Part shown: piece after piece, positions 7,978-16,607 of the stretch
Layout: the number at the start of each line of letters is the position of its first letter
How positions within the stretch are numbered: the first letter of the stretch is position 1
Virus record (IMG/VR): IMGVR_UViG_3300034082_001419
Span: 1-64,000 of that record
Origin: a virus
DNA: 64,000 nt
Direction: 5' to 3' (one strand)
Notes under the pieces: generated by a model
Database searches by the model: none
Told to the model about the DNA's origin: nothing
What the model saw: only the letters and a program-made list of their open reading frames with translations
Made by a program: the position numbers and the translations under genes

Positions 7978-8727
7978 ATGAAAACATCAATTCTTCAATT
8001 AAGTGCAAAAGAACTTAGACATAAATCTGGTATATACATGTTATCATGTAATAATAGATTTTATGTAGGTAGTTCTAAAACTTTATATGACAGATTATTA
8101 GAGCATAGACAAAAACTTTTGAATAATAAACATTCAAATGATTTTATGCAAAAGGCTTTTAATAAACATGGCATAAATAGTTTTGAATATGAGATATTAG
8201 AATTTTGCTTGCCAGAAAACAGAATATTAAGAGAAAAATACTACATTGATACATTAAAACCTGATTTTAATTTACAATTAGACCCCATTAGCAGAACTCT
8301 TTCTTTATACAGTAGACAAAAATTATCCAAATCAATTCTTAAAGGTATTGATGAAGGTAAGTATAAAAACAAATTTGATTATTGTACTGTTGAAGTATAT
8401 GATTATTTTGGAAATTATATTAAGTCTTTTAAAGATAAAGATGAAGCTTCTGAAAAATTAAACATTACTAAAAAAGATGTCCAAAGATTGGCTGGTGGTT
8501 ATGTTAAAGGTTTAAGTAAAAATGGAATAAGGTTAAGATACTCTGATAGCAAAACCCAAATAAAAAAATTTAATGTTGATCCTAAATATTTAGGTAAACA
8601 TTTTGATTTTTATTGTGATGGTGTTGTTGCTTTCAATAGTGTAAAAGATGTATGGAAATTTTTATCTGAACAAGTATTATCAGGCAAAACAAATTTTAAT
8701 ATTGATATTAAATTAAAAACCAACTAG
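7978..8727 (+). CDS. GIY-YIG homing endonuclease within group I intron
   Basis: A 249-residue protein from ATG 7978 (a TTG two codons upstream is less likely). The N-terminal catalytic domain has G-I-Y (18-20), Y-V-G (29-31), an Arg-containing helix (Y-D-R-L-L-E-H-R) and a later Glu in R-E-K-Y-Y-I-D. A C-terminal NUMOD1-type DNA-binding repeat (V-Y-D-Y-F-G-N-Y-I-K-S-F, about 130-175) follows. It probably cleaves intronless MoxR genes. The stop TAG overlaps the first base of the P1 3' strand. Confidence 0.88.
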   Translation: MKTSILQLSAKELRHKSGIYMLSCNNRFYVGSSKTLYDRLLEHRQKLLNNKHSNDFMQKAFNKHGINSFEYEILEFCLPENRILREKYYIDTLKPDFNLQLDPISRTLSLYSRQKLSKSILKGIDEGKYKNKFDYCTVEVYDYFGNYIKSFKDKDEASEKLNITKKDVQRLAGGYVKGLSKNGIRLRYSDSKTQIKKFNVDPKYLGKHFDFYCDGVVAFNSVKDVWKFLSEQVLSGKTNFNIDIKLKTN

Positions 8728-8994
8728 GTCCCCTTTAAACTCTGTGAACTCATGGAACATCCTGGTAAGGACAATCATGAGCCAAGCTTTGTAGAAATAC
8801 ATTGAAGGTGCAACGACTAGGTGATGGAGTCTTAACAAGTGATGTTGAAGATGGTAAACACCCACGAGCGCAGAGCTACTCCTTATGTGTATCAACACTT
8901 AAAGGGAGTAGATGATATAGTCTGAACTGTAGTAATAATACAAGTCCGTAAACTACAGAATCTAAGGATAAAGAGCCTTAGAGATAACATAATG

Positions 8995-9951
8995 TTAGTT
9001 GGTTTTCCATTCAAAGAGTTTGAAATGGTAAGAGAAGATGGTATGAACAAATGGGTTCCTGAAACAATTATGGATACATATATCAAAAACAGATATAAGC
9101 CAACAGGAAGAAATAGAATGAATTATGCAGCTCCAGAATGGATTGAAGGTAAAACTAAAGGTGGTATTTTATTGCTAGATGACTGGAATAGAGCTGATTT
9201 ACGCTTCATACAAGCCTGTATGGAATTAATTGATAGACAGACTTATGTATCTTGGAAATTACCAAAAGGATGGACAATATTGTTAAGTCAAAATCCTGAT
9301 AATGGAGACTATTCAGTTACTGCACAAGATATTGCTCAAACAACAAGATATATTACAGTTGAAATGAAATTTGATGTTAATACTTGGGCTAAGTGGGCTG
9401 AAGGATTTGGAATTGATGGCCGTGGAATAAATTTTATTTTAATGAATCCTGAACTTGTAACACAAAATGTTAATCCAAGAGCTATTACTACTTTCTTTAA
9501 TGCTATTAGCTCTATTGAAAAGTTTGAAGAGCAGTTACCATTAATCCAAATGATTGGTGAAGGTTCTGTTGGAGCTGAGTTCTCTAGTATGTTTACTATG
9601 TTTATTAATAACAAGATGGATAAGATTATTTCTCCTCAAGATATTATGACTAATACAAGTGAAGCATATGTAGTAGGAGCATTAAATGGTGCGGTAGGTA
9701 CAGGAGATGATTTTAGAGCTGATATTAGTAGTATAATTACTACCAGATTAATCAATTATTCATTAAAGCATGCATCTGAGCATGCAGTTAGTGATGCAAT
9801 GATTAACCGTTTGGTTAAATTGACTACAGATTGTGAAGCTTTCACAACTGACCTTAAATATTACATGGTAAAAGAGATTCTTGCAGGTAACAAACCTAAG
9901 TTTGCTAGACTAATGCAGAATGCTAATGTAATTAAAATGGCAGTTAAATAG
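8995..9951 (+). CDS. Exon 2 of MoxR-type AAA+ ATPase
   Basis: Completes a 391-residue protein. It supplies Walker B (G-G-I-L-L-L-D-D-W-N-R-A-D, Asp135 and Asp136 in the spliced protein), a sensor-1-like L-S-Q-N-P segment and the C-terminal helical lid. The ATG at 8992 belongs to the intron and is not a real start. MoxR ATPases act as hexameric remodelling machines with VWA-domain partners, here the gene just upstream. Both genes carrying introns suggests both are conserved enough to be good homing sites. Confidence 0.85.
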   Translation, partial: LVGFPFKEFEMVREDGMNKWVPETIMDTYIKNRYKPTGRNRMNYAAPEWIEGKTKGGILLLDDWNRADLRFIQACMELIDRQTYVSWKLPKGWTILLSQNPDNGDYSVTAQDIAQTTRYITVEMKFDVNTWAKWAEGFGIDGRGINFILMNPELVTQNVNPRAITTFFNAISSIEKFEEQLPLIQMIGEGSVGAEFSSMFTMFINNKMDKIISPQDIMTNTSEAYVVGALNGAVGTGDDFRADISSIITTRLINYSLKHASEHAVSDAMINRLVKLTTDCEAFTTDLKYYMVKEILAGNKPKFARLMQNANVIKMAVK

Positions 9952-9961
9952 ATATTAACAT

Positions 9962-9985
9962 AAAGCGGTGTAAAAAGCCGCTTTT
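9962..9985 (+). terminator. Rho-independent terminator after the MoxR gene
   Basis: A 7-bp stem, AAAGCGG (9962-9968) with CCGCTTT (9978-9984), then T residues. It separates the VWA/MoxR operon from the next gene. Confidence 0.65.
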
Positions 9986-9996
9986 AATTTAAAAAT

Positions 9997-11307
9997 ATGG
10001 AAAATACATTAATAATAAAACTACAGATTTCAAACTCTGATTACTATGATAATCATGATTTATCTTTACTTGATATTAATACAGAAGTTGATTTACAATA
10101 TGCTACATTTAACAGTGTAAGAACCTTGTTTCCTGTAACAACAGGTTATGAACCAACTACAGGTGATAAATTATTTTTTGCTAAAAGTGTAAATATACCT
10201 CGTGTAAAGCTTAAAAATCTTACAAAAGATTATAAAATAAAAGCTACAACAAAGATTGAAGAGGCAAGTGCAGTATTTATTTCAGATAATACTACTGCAA
10301 AATATACAGAAGCACGTTGGCATTATAATGTAAAAACTGAAAAGTTTAAAGAGTTTTTTCAAGGTGCAGTTGATGGTGGTTATATTGATGATTATTATGC
10401 AAATAAAGTAAATACAGCATTAGAGTTCTATGAAAATGAATATATTGCTATTGAATATAATACTAAAAGTATATTAGAAGATGTTCATATTCCTTTTAGA
10501 TTAACTGAAGGTGTAAGTTTTTCATCTCAAAGATTGCAATATATTAGTGATGAGTATGTTAGTTCATATAAAGACATGCTTAACTTTACTGGGCCAATAT
10601 ATGATGAATCTGAATTACTAAAGTATTTAAATGGTAGTGATGCATTAGCTATTGAAGAGAACATGTATGAAAGTTTATGTGAGATGTTTGATAGCTCAGA
10701 TAGAGATAATCATACATTAGCTATGGAGATAATGGCTAATTCACAGTTTGAAGATAGTATTTTATATTTAAGTTTATTGTTTAATAACTACTATAATAGA
10801 ATACAAGACTCAAGGAGTAAAAGCCATGTGAATTTTAAATCTTTACTTGCATTAATGGATATCAGAAGCAATTATTTTCATTTAGATATAGATCAAATAA
10901 TTGAGAGATTGAAAAAGCATGGTAAGTTGACTAAAGAAAATGTTGACATAATACTAAAGAAACTAGGAGACAAAATCATTAATGGTGGTGACTCAACGTA
11001 TTTTAAAATTAAAACAATTACAATGACTGAAGAGATGTTGGCTGTTTTGAATTTAAACTATGAGTATTCATTACATGGTGATTTTACACCACAATCTCCT
11101 GAGATTGAAGAAGAAGTTGTAGAAGAAATAGTATCTCTAGAAGAAGAAGCTGTTACTGCAACTGTAGAAGAAGAGATTGTTGAAGAAGTGGTAGAAACAA
11201 TTGAAGAAGTTGTTGAAGAAGTAGTTAACACACCTACAAGAGAGTTAATAGACTTTGACAATGTAATAGTAGAACCTAAAACAAATAATGATGGGTATTT
11301 CTTATAA
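9997..11307 (+). CDS. Hypothetical protein with acidic Val/Glu-rich tail, 436 aa
   Basis: Not recognised. The N-terminal 360 residues are mixed alpha/beta without clear motifs. Residues about 368-410 are a run of E-E-x-V-V-E-E units, a highly acidic, probably disordered or helical stretch, before a short conserved-looking end. It overlaps the following nuclease gene by 20 bases. An acidic tail next to recombination and replication proteins suggests a protein-protein or DNA-mimic role, but that is only inference. Confidence 0.6.
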   Translation: MENTLIIKLQISNSDYYDNHDLSLLDINTEVDLQYATFNSVRTLFPVTTGYEPTTGDKLFFAKSVNIPRVKLKNLTKDYKIKATTKIEEASAVFISDNTTAKYTEARWHYNVKTEKFKEFFQGAVDGGYIDDYYANKVNTALEFYENEYIAIEYNTKSILEDVHIPFRLTEGVSFSSQRLQYISDEYVSSYKDMLNFTGPIYDESELLKYLNGSDALAIEENMYESLCEMFDSSDRDNHTLAMEIMANSQFEDSILYLSLLFNNYYNRIQDSRSKSHVNFKSLLALMDIRSNYFHLDIDQIIERLKKHGKLTKENVDIILKKLGDKIINGGDSTYFKIKTITMTEEMLAVLNLNYEYSLHGDFTPQSPEIEEEVVEEIVSLEEEAVTATVEEEIVEEVVETIEEVVEEVVNTPTRELIDFDNVIVEPKTNNDGYFL

Positions 11308-12298
11308 TGAAGAATTAAATCAATTTTATAAAAGTGACTTTTATTTTAGTTACTCAAGTATAAATAAGCTGTTGTATTCACCAGCAGCTTTTTATAGACA
11401 CTATATCTTAAATCAAAGAGAAGATATGGTTGATGCTCATTTAGTAGCCGGGAAAGTAGTGCATTGTTTACTACTTGAACCAGAAAAGTTCAATGATGAA
11501 TTTATTGTAATACCAAGTAATTTACCAAAAGATAATAATAGATTACTTGTAGATGAAGTCTTTAAGGTTTTTCAATCACAACCTGATACAGATTTGACAT
11601 TAGCAGATTTTCCTGATTCAATAATTAGTGTACTTGTTGGTATTAATTTACACCAGTCATTGAAAACTGATGAAGGTAGAATTGCAAAGATGGTGACTGA
11701 ACAGAATACACAGTACTTTGAATTTTTAAAAGTAAAACAAGGTAAGACTATTGTAGATCAAACTACATTAGACACAGCAAAAGAATCTGTAGAGTTATTA
11801 AGAAACCATGAGACTGTAAGAAGTTTAATGCAACTTGATAATGATAAAGATGAAAATGTAAAAATATATAATGAAGAAGGAGTACAGATAAAATCAAGCA
11901 AGTATAAGTTTGGATTTAAAGGTATCTTAGATAATGTAGTAATGGACTATAATACTAAGACTTTGTTCATTAATGATTTAAAAACAACTGGTAAGGCTAT
12001 TCAAGACTTTCCAGACTCAGTGCAATATTATAAGTATTGGATACAGGCCGTCATGTATAAACAGTTGAGTTTGGGTAAATATCTTAGAGAATTACCAGAC
12101 GCAGCTGAATGGAAGGTTGTAATTACTTTTATTGTGATTGATAGAGCTAATTTAATTTACCCATTTCAGGTATCACCAGAAACATTAAAAGTATGGGAAG
12201 AAAACTTTAAAGATATATTGAATGTAGTAGACTATCATTATAGCAATAAAGATTTTAGTTTACCATATGAATTAGCAACCGGTAAAATTAAATTGTAG
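11288..12298 (+). CDS. PD-(D/E)XK nuclease, RecE/DUF3799-like
   Basis: A 336-residue protein. The N-terminal S-Y-S-S-I-N-K-L-L-Y-S-P-A-A-F-Y segment is typical of RecE/Cas4-like DUF3799 nucleases that degrade DNA ends. The catalytic signature is Asp215 (G-I-L-D-N-V-V), then Asp230-Leu-Lys232 in I-N-D-L-K-T-T. With the Sak4-like ATPase and SSB-like protein at the window start it could form a phage recombination system that resects ends. The start overlaps the previous gene; a second ATG follows immediately. Confidence 0.78.
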   Translation: MMGISYNEELNQFYKSDFYFSYSSINKLLYSPAAFYRHYILNQREDMVDAHLVAGKVVHCLLLEPEKFNDEFIVIPSNLPKDNNRLLVDEVFKVFQSQPDTDLTLADFPDSIISVLVGINLHQSLKTDEGRIAKMVTEQNTQYFEFLKVKQGKTIVDQTTLDTAKESVELLRNHETVRSLMQLDNDKDENVKIYNEEGVQIKSSKYKFGFKGILDNVVMDYNTKTLFINDLKTTGKAIQDFPDSVQYYKYWIQAVMYKQLSLGKYLRELPDAAEWKVVITFIVIDRANLIYPFQVSPETLKVWEENFKDILNVVDYHYSNKDFSLPYELATGKIKL

Positions 12299-12302
12299 AA
12301 TT

Positions 12303-12869
12303 ATGAGTATTGATGCGCTTTATAAGAATTATTTTCAAAAATCTAAGATATTTGTCTATCCGCTCTTAGGTATAAAAAAGGGTGTAAGTGTTACTCCAGT
12401 CCAAACTTATTTTGGCTGGAATGACTATGTAACACCCGAGGATATGAAACTAGTTGCTGTATATCATGAGAGAACTGATCAAGATTACATCAACTTTGAA
12501 AAAAATGTATTACTGAAACATAATCGGCTGAGTGATTACATTAAACTAAATGACACTGAAGTATTATATACATTTGATTTTTCTGATATGGAGTCAGATT
12601 GGATGCATTTAATTAATGGTAGATATAGTAAGATGAATCCTACAGTAAAGCGCAAAATAAGGGACCATTTTGATAAGAATGGGAGTAATTACATGTATAT
12701 GGATAGTTTCTTGTTTCCTGAAAAGTATTTCAATATTTATTCTGAGTTATTAGGAGTAGATGAGGAAGTATTAAAAAATGTAGGGGAACTATGTACTACA
12801 CCAGACATGGAAAAAGAAATATTAATGGTTGCTGTAAAAGAGTTGCAGGATCCAAAAATAAATATGTAA
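12303..12869 (+). CDS. Hypothetical protein, 188 aa
   Basis: Not recognised. Begins 4 bases after the nuclease stop. A mixed alpha/beta protein with several aromatic residues (Y-F-G-W-N-D-Y, W-M-H-L-I-N-G-R-Y) and no cysteine cluster or membrane segment. Co-transcription with the RecE-like nuclease and the polymerase suggests a DNA-metabolism accessory. Confidence 0.6.
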   Translation: MSIDALYKNYFQKSKIFVYPLLGIKKGVSVTPVQTYFGWNDYVTPEDMKLVAVYHERTDQDYINFEKNVLLKHNRLSDYIKLNDTEVLYTFDFSDMESDWMHLINGRYSKMNPTVKRKIRDHFDKNGSNYMYMDSFLFPEKYFNIYSELLGVDEEVLKNVGELCTTPDMEKEILMVAVKELQDPKINM

Positions 12870-12891
12870 TTTGTAAAATAAATAAAATAAT

Positions 12892-13278
12892 ATGACAGGA
12901 GAAAACACAATGACATTGATCAGTTCAGAATGGAATGGTCACAGTACTTTTAGAATGATACCAGTATCTAATGATGCACCGTATGTAGAATGTATTTATG
13001 ATTTAACTTCAGGGTTATTTGTAATCATTGGTAAGGTAACTAAGACAAGTTTGCATATGTTACCAAAATTAGATGAGAATGGTGATCCAATGGGTACACA
13101 AGCAATGAGAGCAAATGGTAGAAATGTTAAAGAAGAGAGAATCTCTAGTGAAACATTTCAAGAGTATTATTTGGATGACAAAACTGATATTAAAAACTTA
13201 ATTAACTACTTAGGTGTTAACTCTAAAGATTTTGATTTTCAGACTACATTAGATAAAGCAGTTGTAGCTGCAAAATAA
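12892..13278 (+). CDS. Hypothetical protein, 128 aa
   Basis: Not recognised. The second Met (residue 7, ATG 12910) is an alternative start. It is beta-rich at first (F-R-M-I-P-V, then V-E-C-I-Y-D-L) with a helical C-terminal end. A likely terminator follows directly, so it closes a three-gene transcript. Confidence 0.6.
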   Translation: MTGENTMTLISSEWNGHSTFRMIPVSNDAPYVECIYDLTSGLFVIIGKVTKTSLHMLPKLDENGDPMGTQAMRANGRNVKEERISSETFQEYYLDDKTDIKNLINYLGVNSKDFDFQTTLDKAVVAAK

Positions 13279-13288
13279 TTTAATAAGT

Positions 13289-13321
13289 CACAGAGTGTCA
13301 TCCGTGATGCTCTGTGCTTTT
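13289..13321 (+). terminator. Probable terminator before the DNA polymerase gene
   Basis: A stem of CACAGAG (13289-13295) and CTCTGTG (13310-13316) with further pairing inside, followed by a short run of four T. The weak T tract makes it less certain than the other terminators. Confidence 0.5.
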
Positions 13322-13358
13322 AACTAAATAGGGGAAACAGCTTAACTGAATATGGATT

Positions 13359-15359
13359 ATGGGAGAAATTACTAAGACCCACTGGGTTATGGATTATGAA
13401 ACAATGCAAAATTGTTTTATTGCATGTTTTGAAAGTATAAAAACTGATGAGAGACATGTATTTGTAATGCATGATTTACAGAATGACTGGGATGAATACA
13501 TTGAGTTTCTAAAGAGAAACATACTCTATAATGAATGGCATGTATCTTATAATGGTTTAGGATTTGATGGTCAGATAACTGAGTATATATTACAGAATGC
13601 TGGTAGTCTATCTTTCATGGCTGGATCTGAAATTGCTGAATGGGTTTATAGTAAAGCTCAATATGTGATTAATAAGCAAGGATCTGGTGAGTTTCTAGAT
13701 TTTTATGAAAAGACTATGAGCATCAAGCAAGTAGATGTATTCAAGTTAAATCATTGGGATAATCCTGCTAAGAGATCAAGTTTAAAATGGATACAGTATA
13801 GTATGGATTGGCCAAGTATCCAAGATATGCCTTTACACCATACTACCAAAGTGACCACATTTGAGCAAATTAACATGATAGTTGATTATTGTTGGAATGA
13901 TGTTGTGTCAACTAAGCAGATAATGCGCCTAAGTAAAAATCAAATTGCATTAAGAAAAACATTGACAGAGGAATATAATATTCCTTTATTTAGTGCTTCA
14001 GAACCAAGAATTAGTAAAGAGTTATTCTTACATTTCTTGAGTGAGAGTACTGGAATTAAAAAATATGATTTAAGACAGTTGAGAACTAAGAGAGAAAGCA
14101 TTCCTGTAAAGGATATTATTCTTGATTATGTAAAGTTTGAGACTGCAACCTTTCAAAAGCTATTATCAGTATTTAATGATATTGTTGTATATCCAGAACA
14201 TACAAAAGGAGGCTTCAAGTATTCTATAAACTATAAAGGTGTTAAAACTGATTTTGGTTTAGGTGGTATTCATGGTGCAAAGACAAGTGGTATCTATAAG
14301 TCTAATGAAGATATGATGATAATGTCAAGTGATGTTGTCAGTTATTATCCAAATCTAGCTATTAGAAATAACTGGGCTCCTGCACATTTACCTAAAGTAG
14401 AATTCTGTGAGCTGTATGAATGGTTCTTTAATGAGAGAAAGAAGATAAGTAAGAAAGATGTAAGAAATTATGTATATAAGATTATTCTTAATTCAACTTA
14501 TGGATTAAGTAATGATGCAAATAGTTTTCTGTATGATCCAGAATTTACTATGAGAATAACTATTAATGGTCAGTTAAGTCTTTGTATGTTATATGAGATG
14601 ATAATTGAAGAGATACCTAATGCAGTACCATTAATGCAAAATACAGATGGTTTAGAGACTATCATACCAAGAGAATATCAGGAAAAATATTTGGAGATAT
14701 GTGCTAGATGGGAAAAGATTACAAGTCTTCAACTAGAGCATGATACTTATAGTAAAATGATCATAGGTGATGTAAATAATTATATTGCTGTACATGATTA
14801 TAAACTTGTTGATGAAGATAGATATAATGAAATGAAACAAGAGAATCCACATTATCTTTTTAAAGAAGGGAATGGTACTTTCTATTATGCTGCTACTAAG
14901 TGTAAAGGTAGATTTGAGTTTAATAATCTGGCCTTGCATAAGAATAAAAGTTTCTTAATTATTCCTAGAACTATATATAACTATTTTGTACATGGTGCGG
15001 CACCAGAGGATTATCTGAAAACTCAAAATAATATCTTTGATTATTGTGGAGGTGTTAAGATAAAAGGTGACTGGTCATTTCAAGAAGAAAAAGTAGAGAA
15101 TGGTGAATATCAAGTATCAAAGCTCCAGCAAACAATCAGATATTATATATCTGAGAGAGGGAGCAAGATAGTTAAAAAGAATAACACAGATGGAAGACAA
15201 ATACAAGTTCAAAGTGGTAAGTGGATGCAGACTGTTTTTATTAACTATGTAGAGAAACCATTTGAAGAGTATTTAGTCAATCCCAAGTTTTATCTAGAAA
15301 AGATAAATAAAGAGATTAAACAGTTAGAACCAATTATTAATCAGTTAAAATTATTTTAA
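13359..15359 (+). CDS. Family B DNA polymerase
   Basis: A 666-residue replicative polymerase. The 3'-5' exonuclease domain shows D12-Y-E14, N-G-L-G-F-D and Y-C-W-N-D. The polymerase domain shows motif A (D325-V-V-S-Y-Y-P), motif B (K374-x3-N378-S-T-Y-G382) and motif C in the form M-Q-N-T-D430-G. In motif C the first Asp of the usual D-T-D is Asn, but the metal-binding Asp is kept, so activity is expected. It is short for the family, close to compact crAss-like PolB enzymes. Confidence 0.9.
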   Translation: MGEITKTHWVMDYETMQNCFIACFESIKTDERHVFVMHDLQNDWDEYIEFLKRNILYNEWHVSYNGLGFDGQITEYILQNAGSLSFMAGSEIAEWVYSKAQYVINKQGSGEFLDFYEKTMSIKQVDVFKLNHWDNPAKRSSLKWIQYSMDWPSIQDMPLHHTTKVTTFEQINMIVDYCWNDVVSTKQIMRLSKNQIALRKTLTEEYNIPLFSASEPRISKELFLHFLSESTGIKKYDLRQLRTKRESIPVKDIILDYVKFETATFQKLLSVFNDIVVYPEHTKGGFKYSINYKGVKTDFGLGGIHGAKTSGIYKSNEDMMIMSSDVVSYYPNLAIRNNWAPAHLPKVEFCELYEWFFNERKKISKKDVRNYVYKIILNSTYGLSNDANSFLYDPEFTMRITINGQLSLCMLYEMIIEEIPNAVPLMQNTDGLETIIPREYQEKYLEICARWEKITSLQLEHDTYSKMIIGDVNNYIAVHDYKLVDEDRYNEMKQENPHYLFKEGNGTFYYAATKCKGRFEFNNLALHKNKSFLIIPRTIYNYFVHGAAPEDYLKTQNNIFDYCGGVKIKGDWSFQEEKVENGEYQVSKLQQTIRYYISERGSKIVKKNNTDGRQIQVQSGKWMQTVFINYVEKPFEEYLVNPKFYLEKINKEIKQLEPIINQLKLF

Positions 15360-15360
15360 G

Positions 15361-16512
15361 ATGGCCGTAAGAACACAAAATTGTACAAAAGAATACTTAA
15401 CTAGTATTCCATTACCAACTCATGCAGATAGCTATACAGTTATCTCGCATGAATTTGTCATTAATCATGCTAAAGAACAGTTAGAGTTCTATGGTTTTGA
15501 GATTGAGAAAGAAGCATATAAAGCTAATGCAGATGGATCTATTGCTCAAGGTATTTACTATTTAAACTATGCAAAAGATCCTGAAGTTGGGATGATGTTT
15601 GCCTGGTCTAATAGTTATAACAAGCAAATGAGATTTAAGTGTGCTATTGGTGGTTATGTTTTCATATGTATGAATGGTGTAGTAACCGGAGATATGGGCT
15701 CATGGGGAAGAAAGCATCTTGGAACTGCAGATGTTGAAACAGTTAAAACTATCATTGATCAAATCAGTAATGCTAATGTGTACTTTGATAGAATTGTCAA
15801 TGATAAAGACATAATGAAAAAGATTACTCTTAGTGAAAGAAAACAAGCAGAAATGTTAGGTGTATTATTTGCTGAGTATGAGATACTTACAACTGAGCAA
15901 ATGTCAACTGTTAAACAACAAATGGATAAACCAAGTTATGATTATAACTGTGAAGTAAATTCATTATGGGCATTTTATAATCATGTTACTTATGCTTTAA
16001 AGAAAGCTCATCCAAGAAACTGGATGGATGACCAGAGAAAGTTTCATTGGTATATTGCAATAGAGTTTGATTTAGTTAACTTTACTGAGGATATTGAATT
16101 AGAAGAAGTTGATCCATTAGCATTAAACTATGGTGAACCTGAGAATCAGTTAAATATTCTTACTGAGATAGAAAGAGTTGAAGAAAATACAGGATTTAGT
16201 CAACTTGCACAAGATGCTCATGATTTTGAAGAGTTCATAGCAAATGAGATGCGTGAATCAATTATATATGAAGATCCAGCAGGTAATACTTTTGAAGTAC
16301 CGTTACTTGAAGTTGAGCCAGAATCTGAATTAGTTTTACCAACTACTGATCAGATTATCTTTGAAGGACTTAGAGCTGCAGATGAAGCTAAAGTTAAAGC
16401 AATAGTTGAAGTAGAAGAGGTTAAAGCTACTGAAACTAAGGTAGTTGATGACTTTGACTTTAATTTTGATGACACTAAAGAAGATACATTAGGAGGAGAA
16501 TTCTTCCTATAA
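15361..16512 (+). CDS. DUF932-like protein
   Basis: A 383-residue protein starting one base after the polymerase stop. The central region (about 75-130) has W-S-N-S-Y-N-K-Q-M-R-F-K-C-A-I-G-G-Y-V-F-I-C-M-N-G-V, the pattern of DUF932 proteins found on phages and plasmids. The last 130 residues are an acidic, low-complexity tail ending E-E-F-F-L, reminiscent of SSB-type or sliding-clamp docking tips. Its coupling to DNA polymerase suggests a replication role that is not experimentally known to me. Confidence 0.6.
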   Translation: MAVRTQNCTKEYLTSIPLPTHADSYTVISHEFVINHAKEQLEFYGFEIEKEAYKANADGSIAQGIYYLNYAKDPEVGMMFAWSNSYNKQMRFKCAIGGYVFICMNGVVTGDMGSWGRKHLGTADVETVKTIIDQISNANVYFDRIVNDKDIMKKITLSERKQAEMLGVLFAEYEILTTEQMSTVKQQMDKPSYDYNCEVNSLWAFYNHVTYALKKAHPRNWMDDQRKFHWYIAIEFDLVNFTEDIELEEVDPLALNYGEPENQLNILTEIERVEENTGFSQLAQDAHDFEEFIANEMRESIIYEDPAGNTFEVPLLEVEPESELVLPTTDQIIFEGLRAADEAKVKAIVEVEEVKATETKVVDDFDFNFDDTKEDTLGGEFFL

Positions 16513-16556
16513 AGACACTTGCTCCAAGGGAGTATAGTTAAACAAATATATCAATC

Positions 16557-16587
16557 AAGGGATGCAGAAATGTATCCCTTTTTTTTA
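16557..16587 (+). terminator. Rho-independent terminator after the DUF932-like gene
   Basis: A 7-bp stem AAGGGAT (16557-16563) with ATCCCTT (16574-16580) and eight T residues (16579-16586). Confidence 0.8.
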
Positions 16588-16607
16588 TCTTTACAAAAAT
16601 TAAAATT

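Larger units (their letters stand above)
7938..8994 (+). ncRNA. Group I self-splicing intron in the MoxR gene
   Basis: A 1057-base intron. P1 is long-range: exon GGGGAT (7932-7937) pairs with GTCCCC (8728-8733), with U-G at the splice site, and the endonuclease gene fills the P1 loop. The core has G-A-C-A-A-T-C-A-T-G-A-G-C-C-A-A-G-C (8770-8787), P7 GACTA (8815-8819) with TAGTC (8918-8922), a P9 stem CTGTAGT/ACTACAG and a second stem TCTAAGG/CCTTAGA. The terminal base is G8994. Bases 8728-8994 have no gene and are the ribozyme core. Confidence 0.9.

Noticed and set aside
8992-8994. ATG at the start of the long MoxR reading frame as a true start codon
   Set aside because: It forms the last three bases of a group I intron; joining to 7937 gives a complete AAA+ protein with both Walker motifs.
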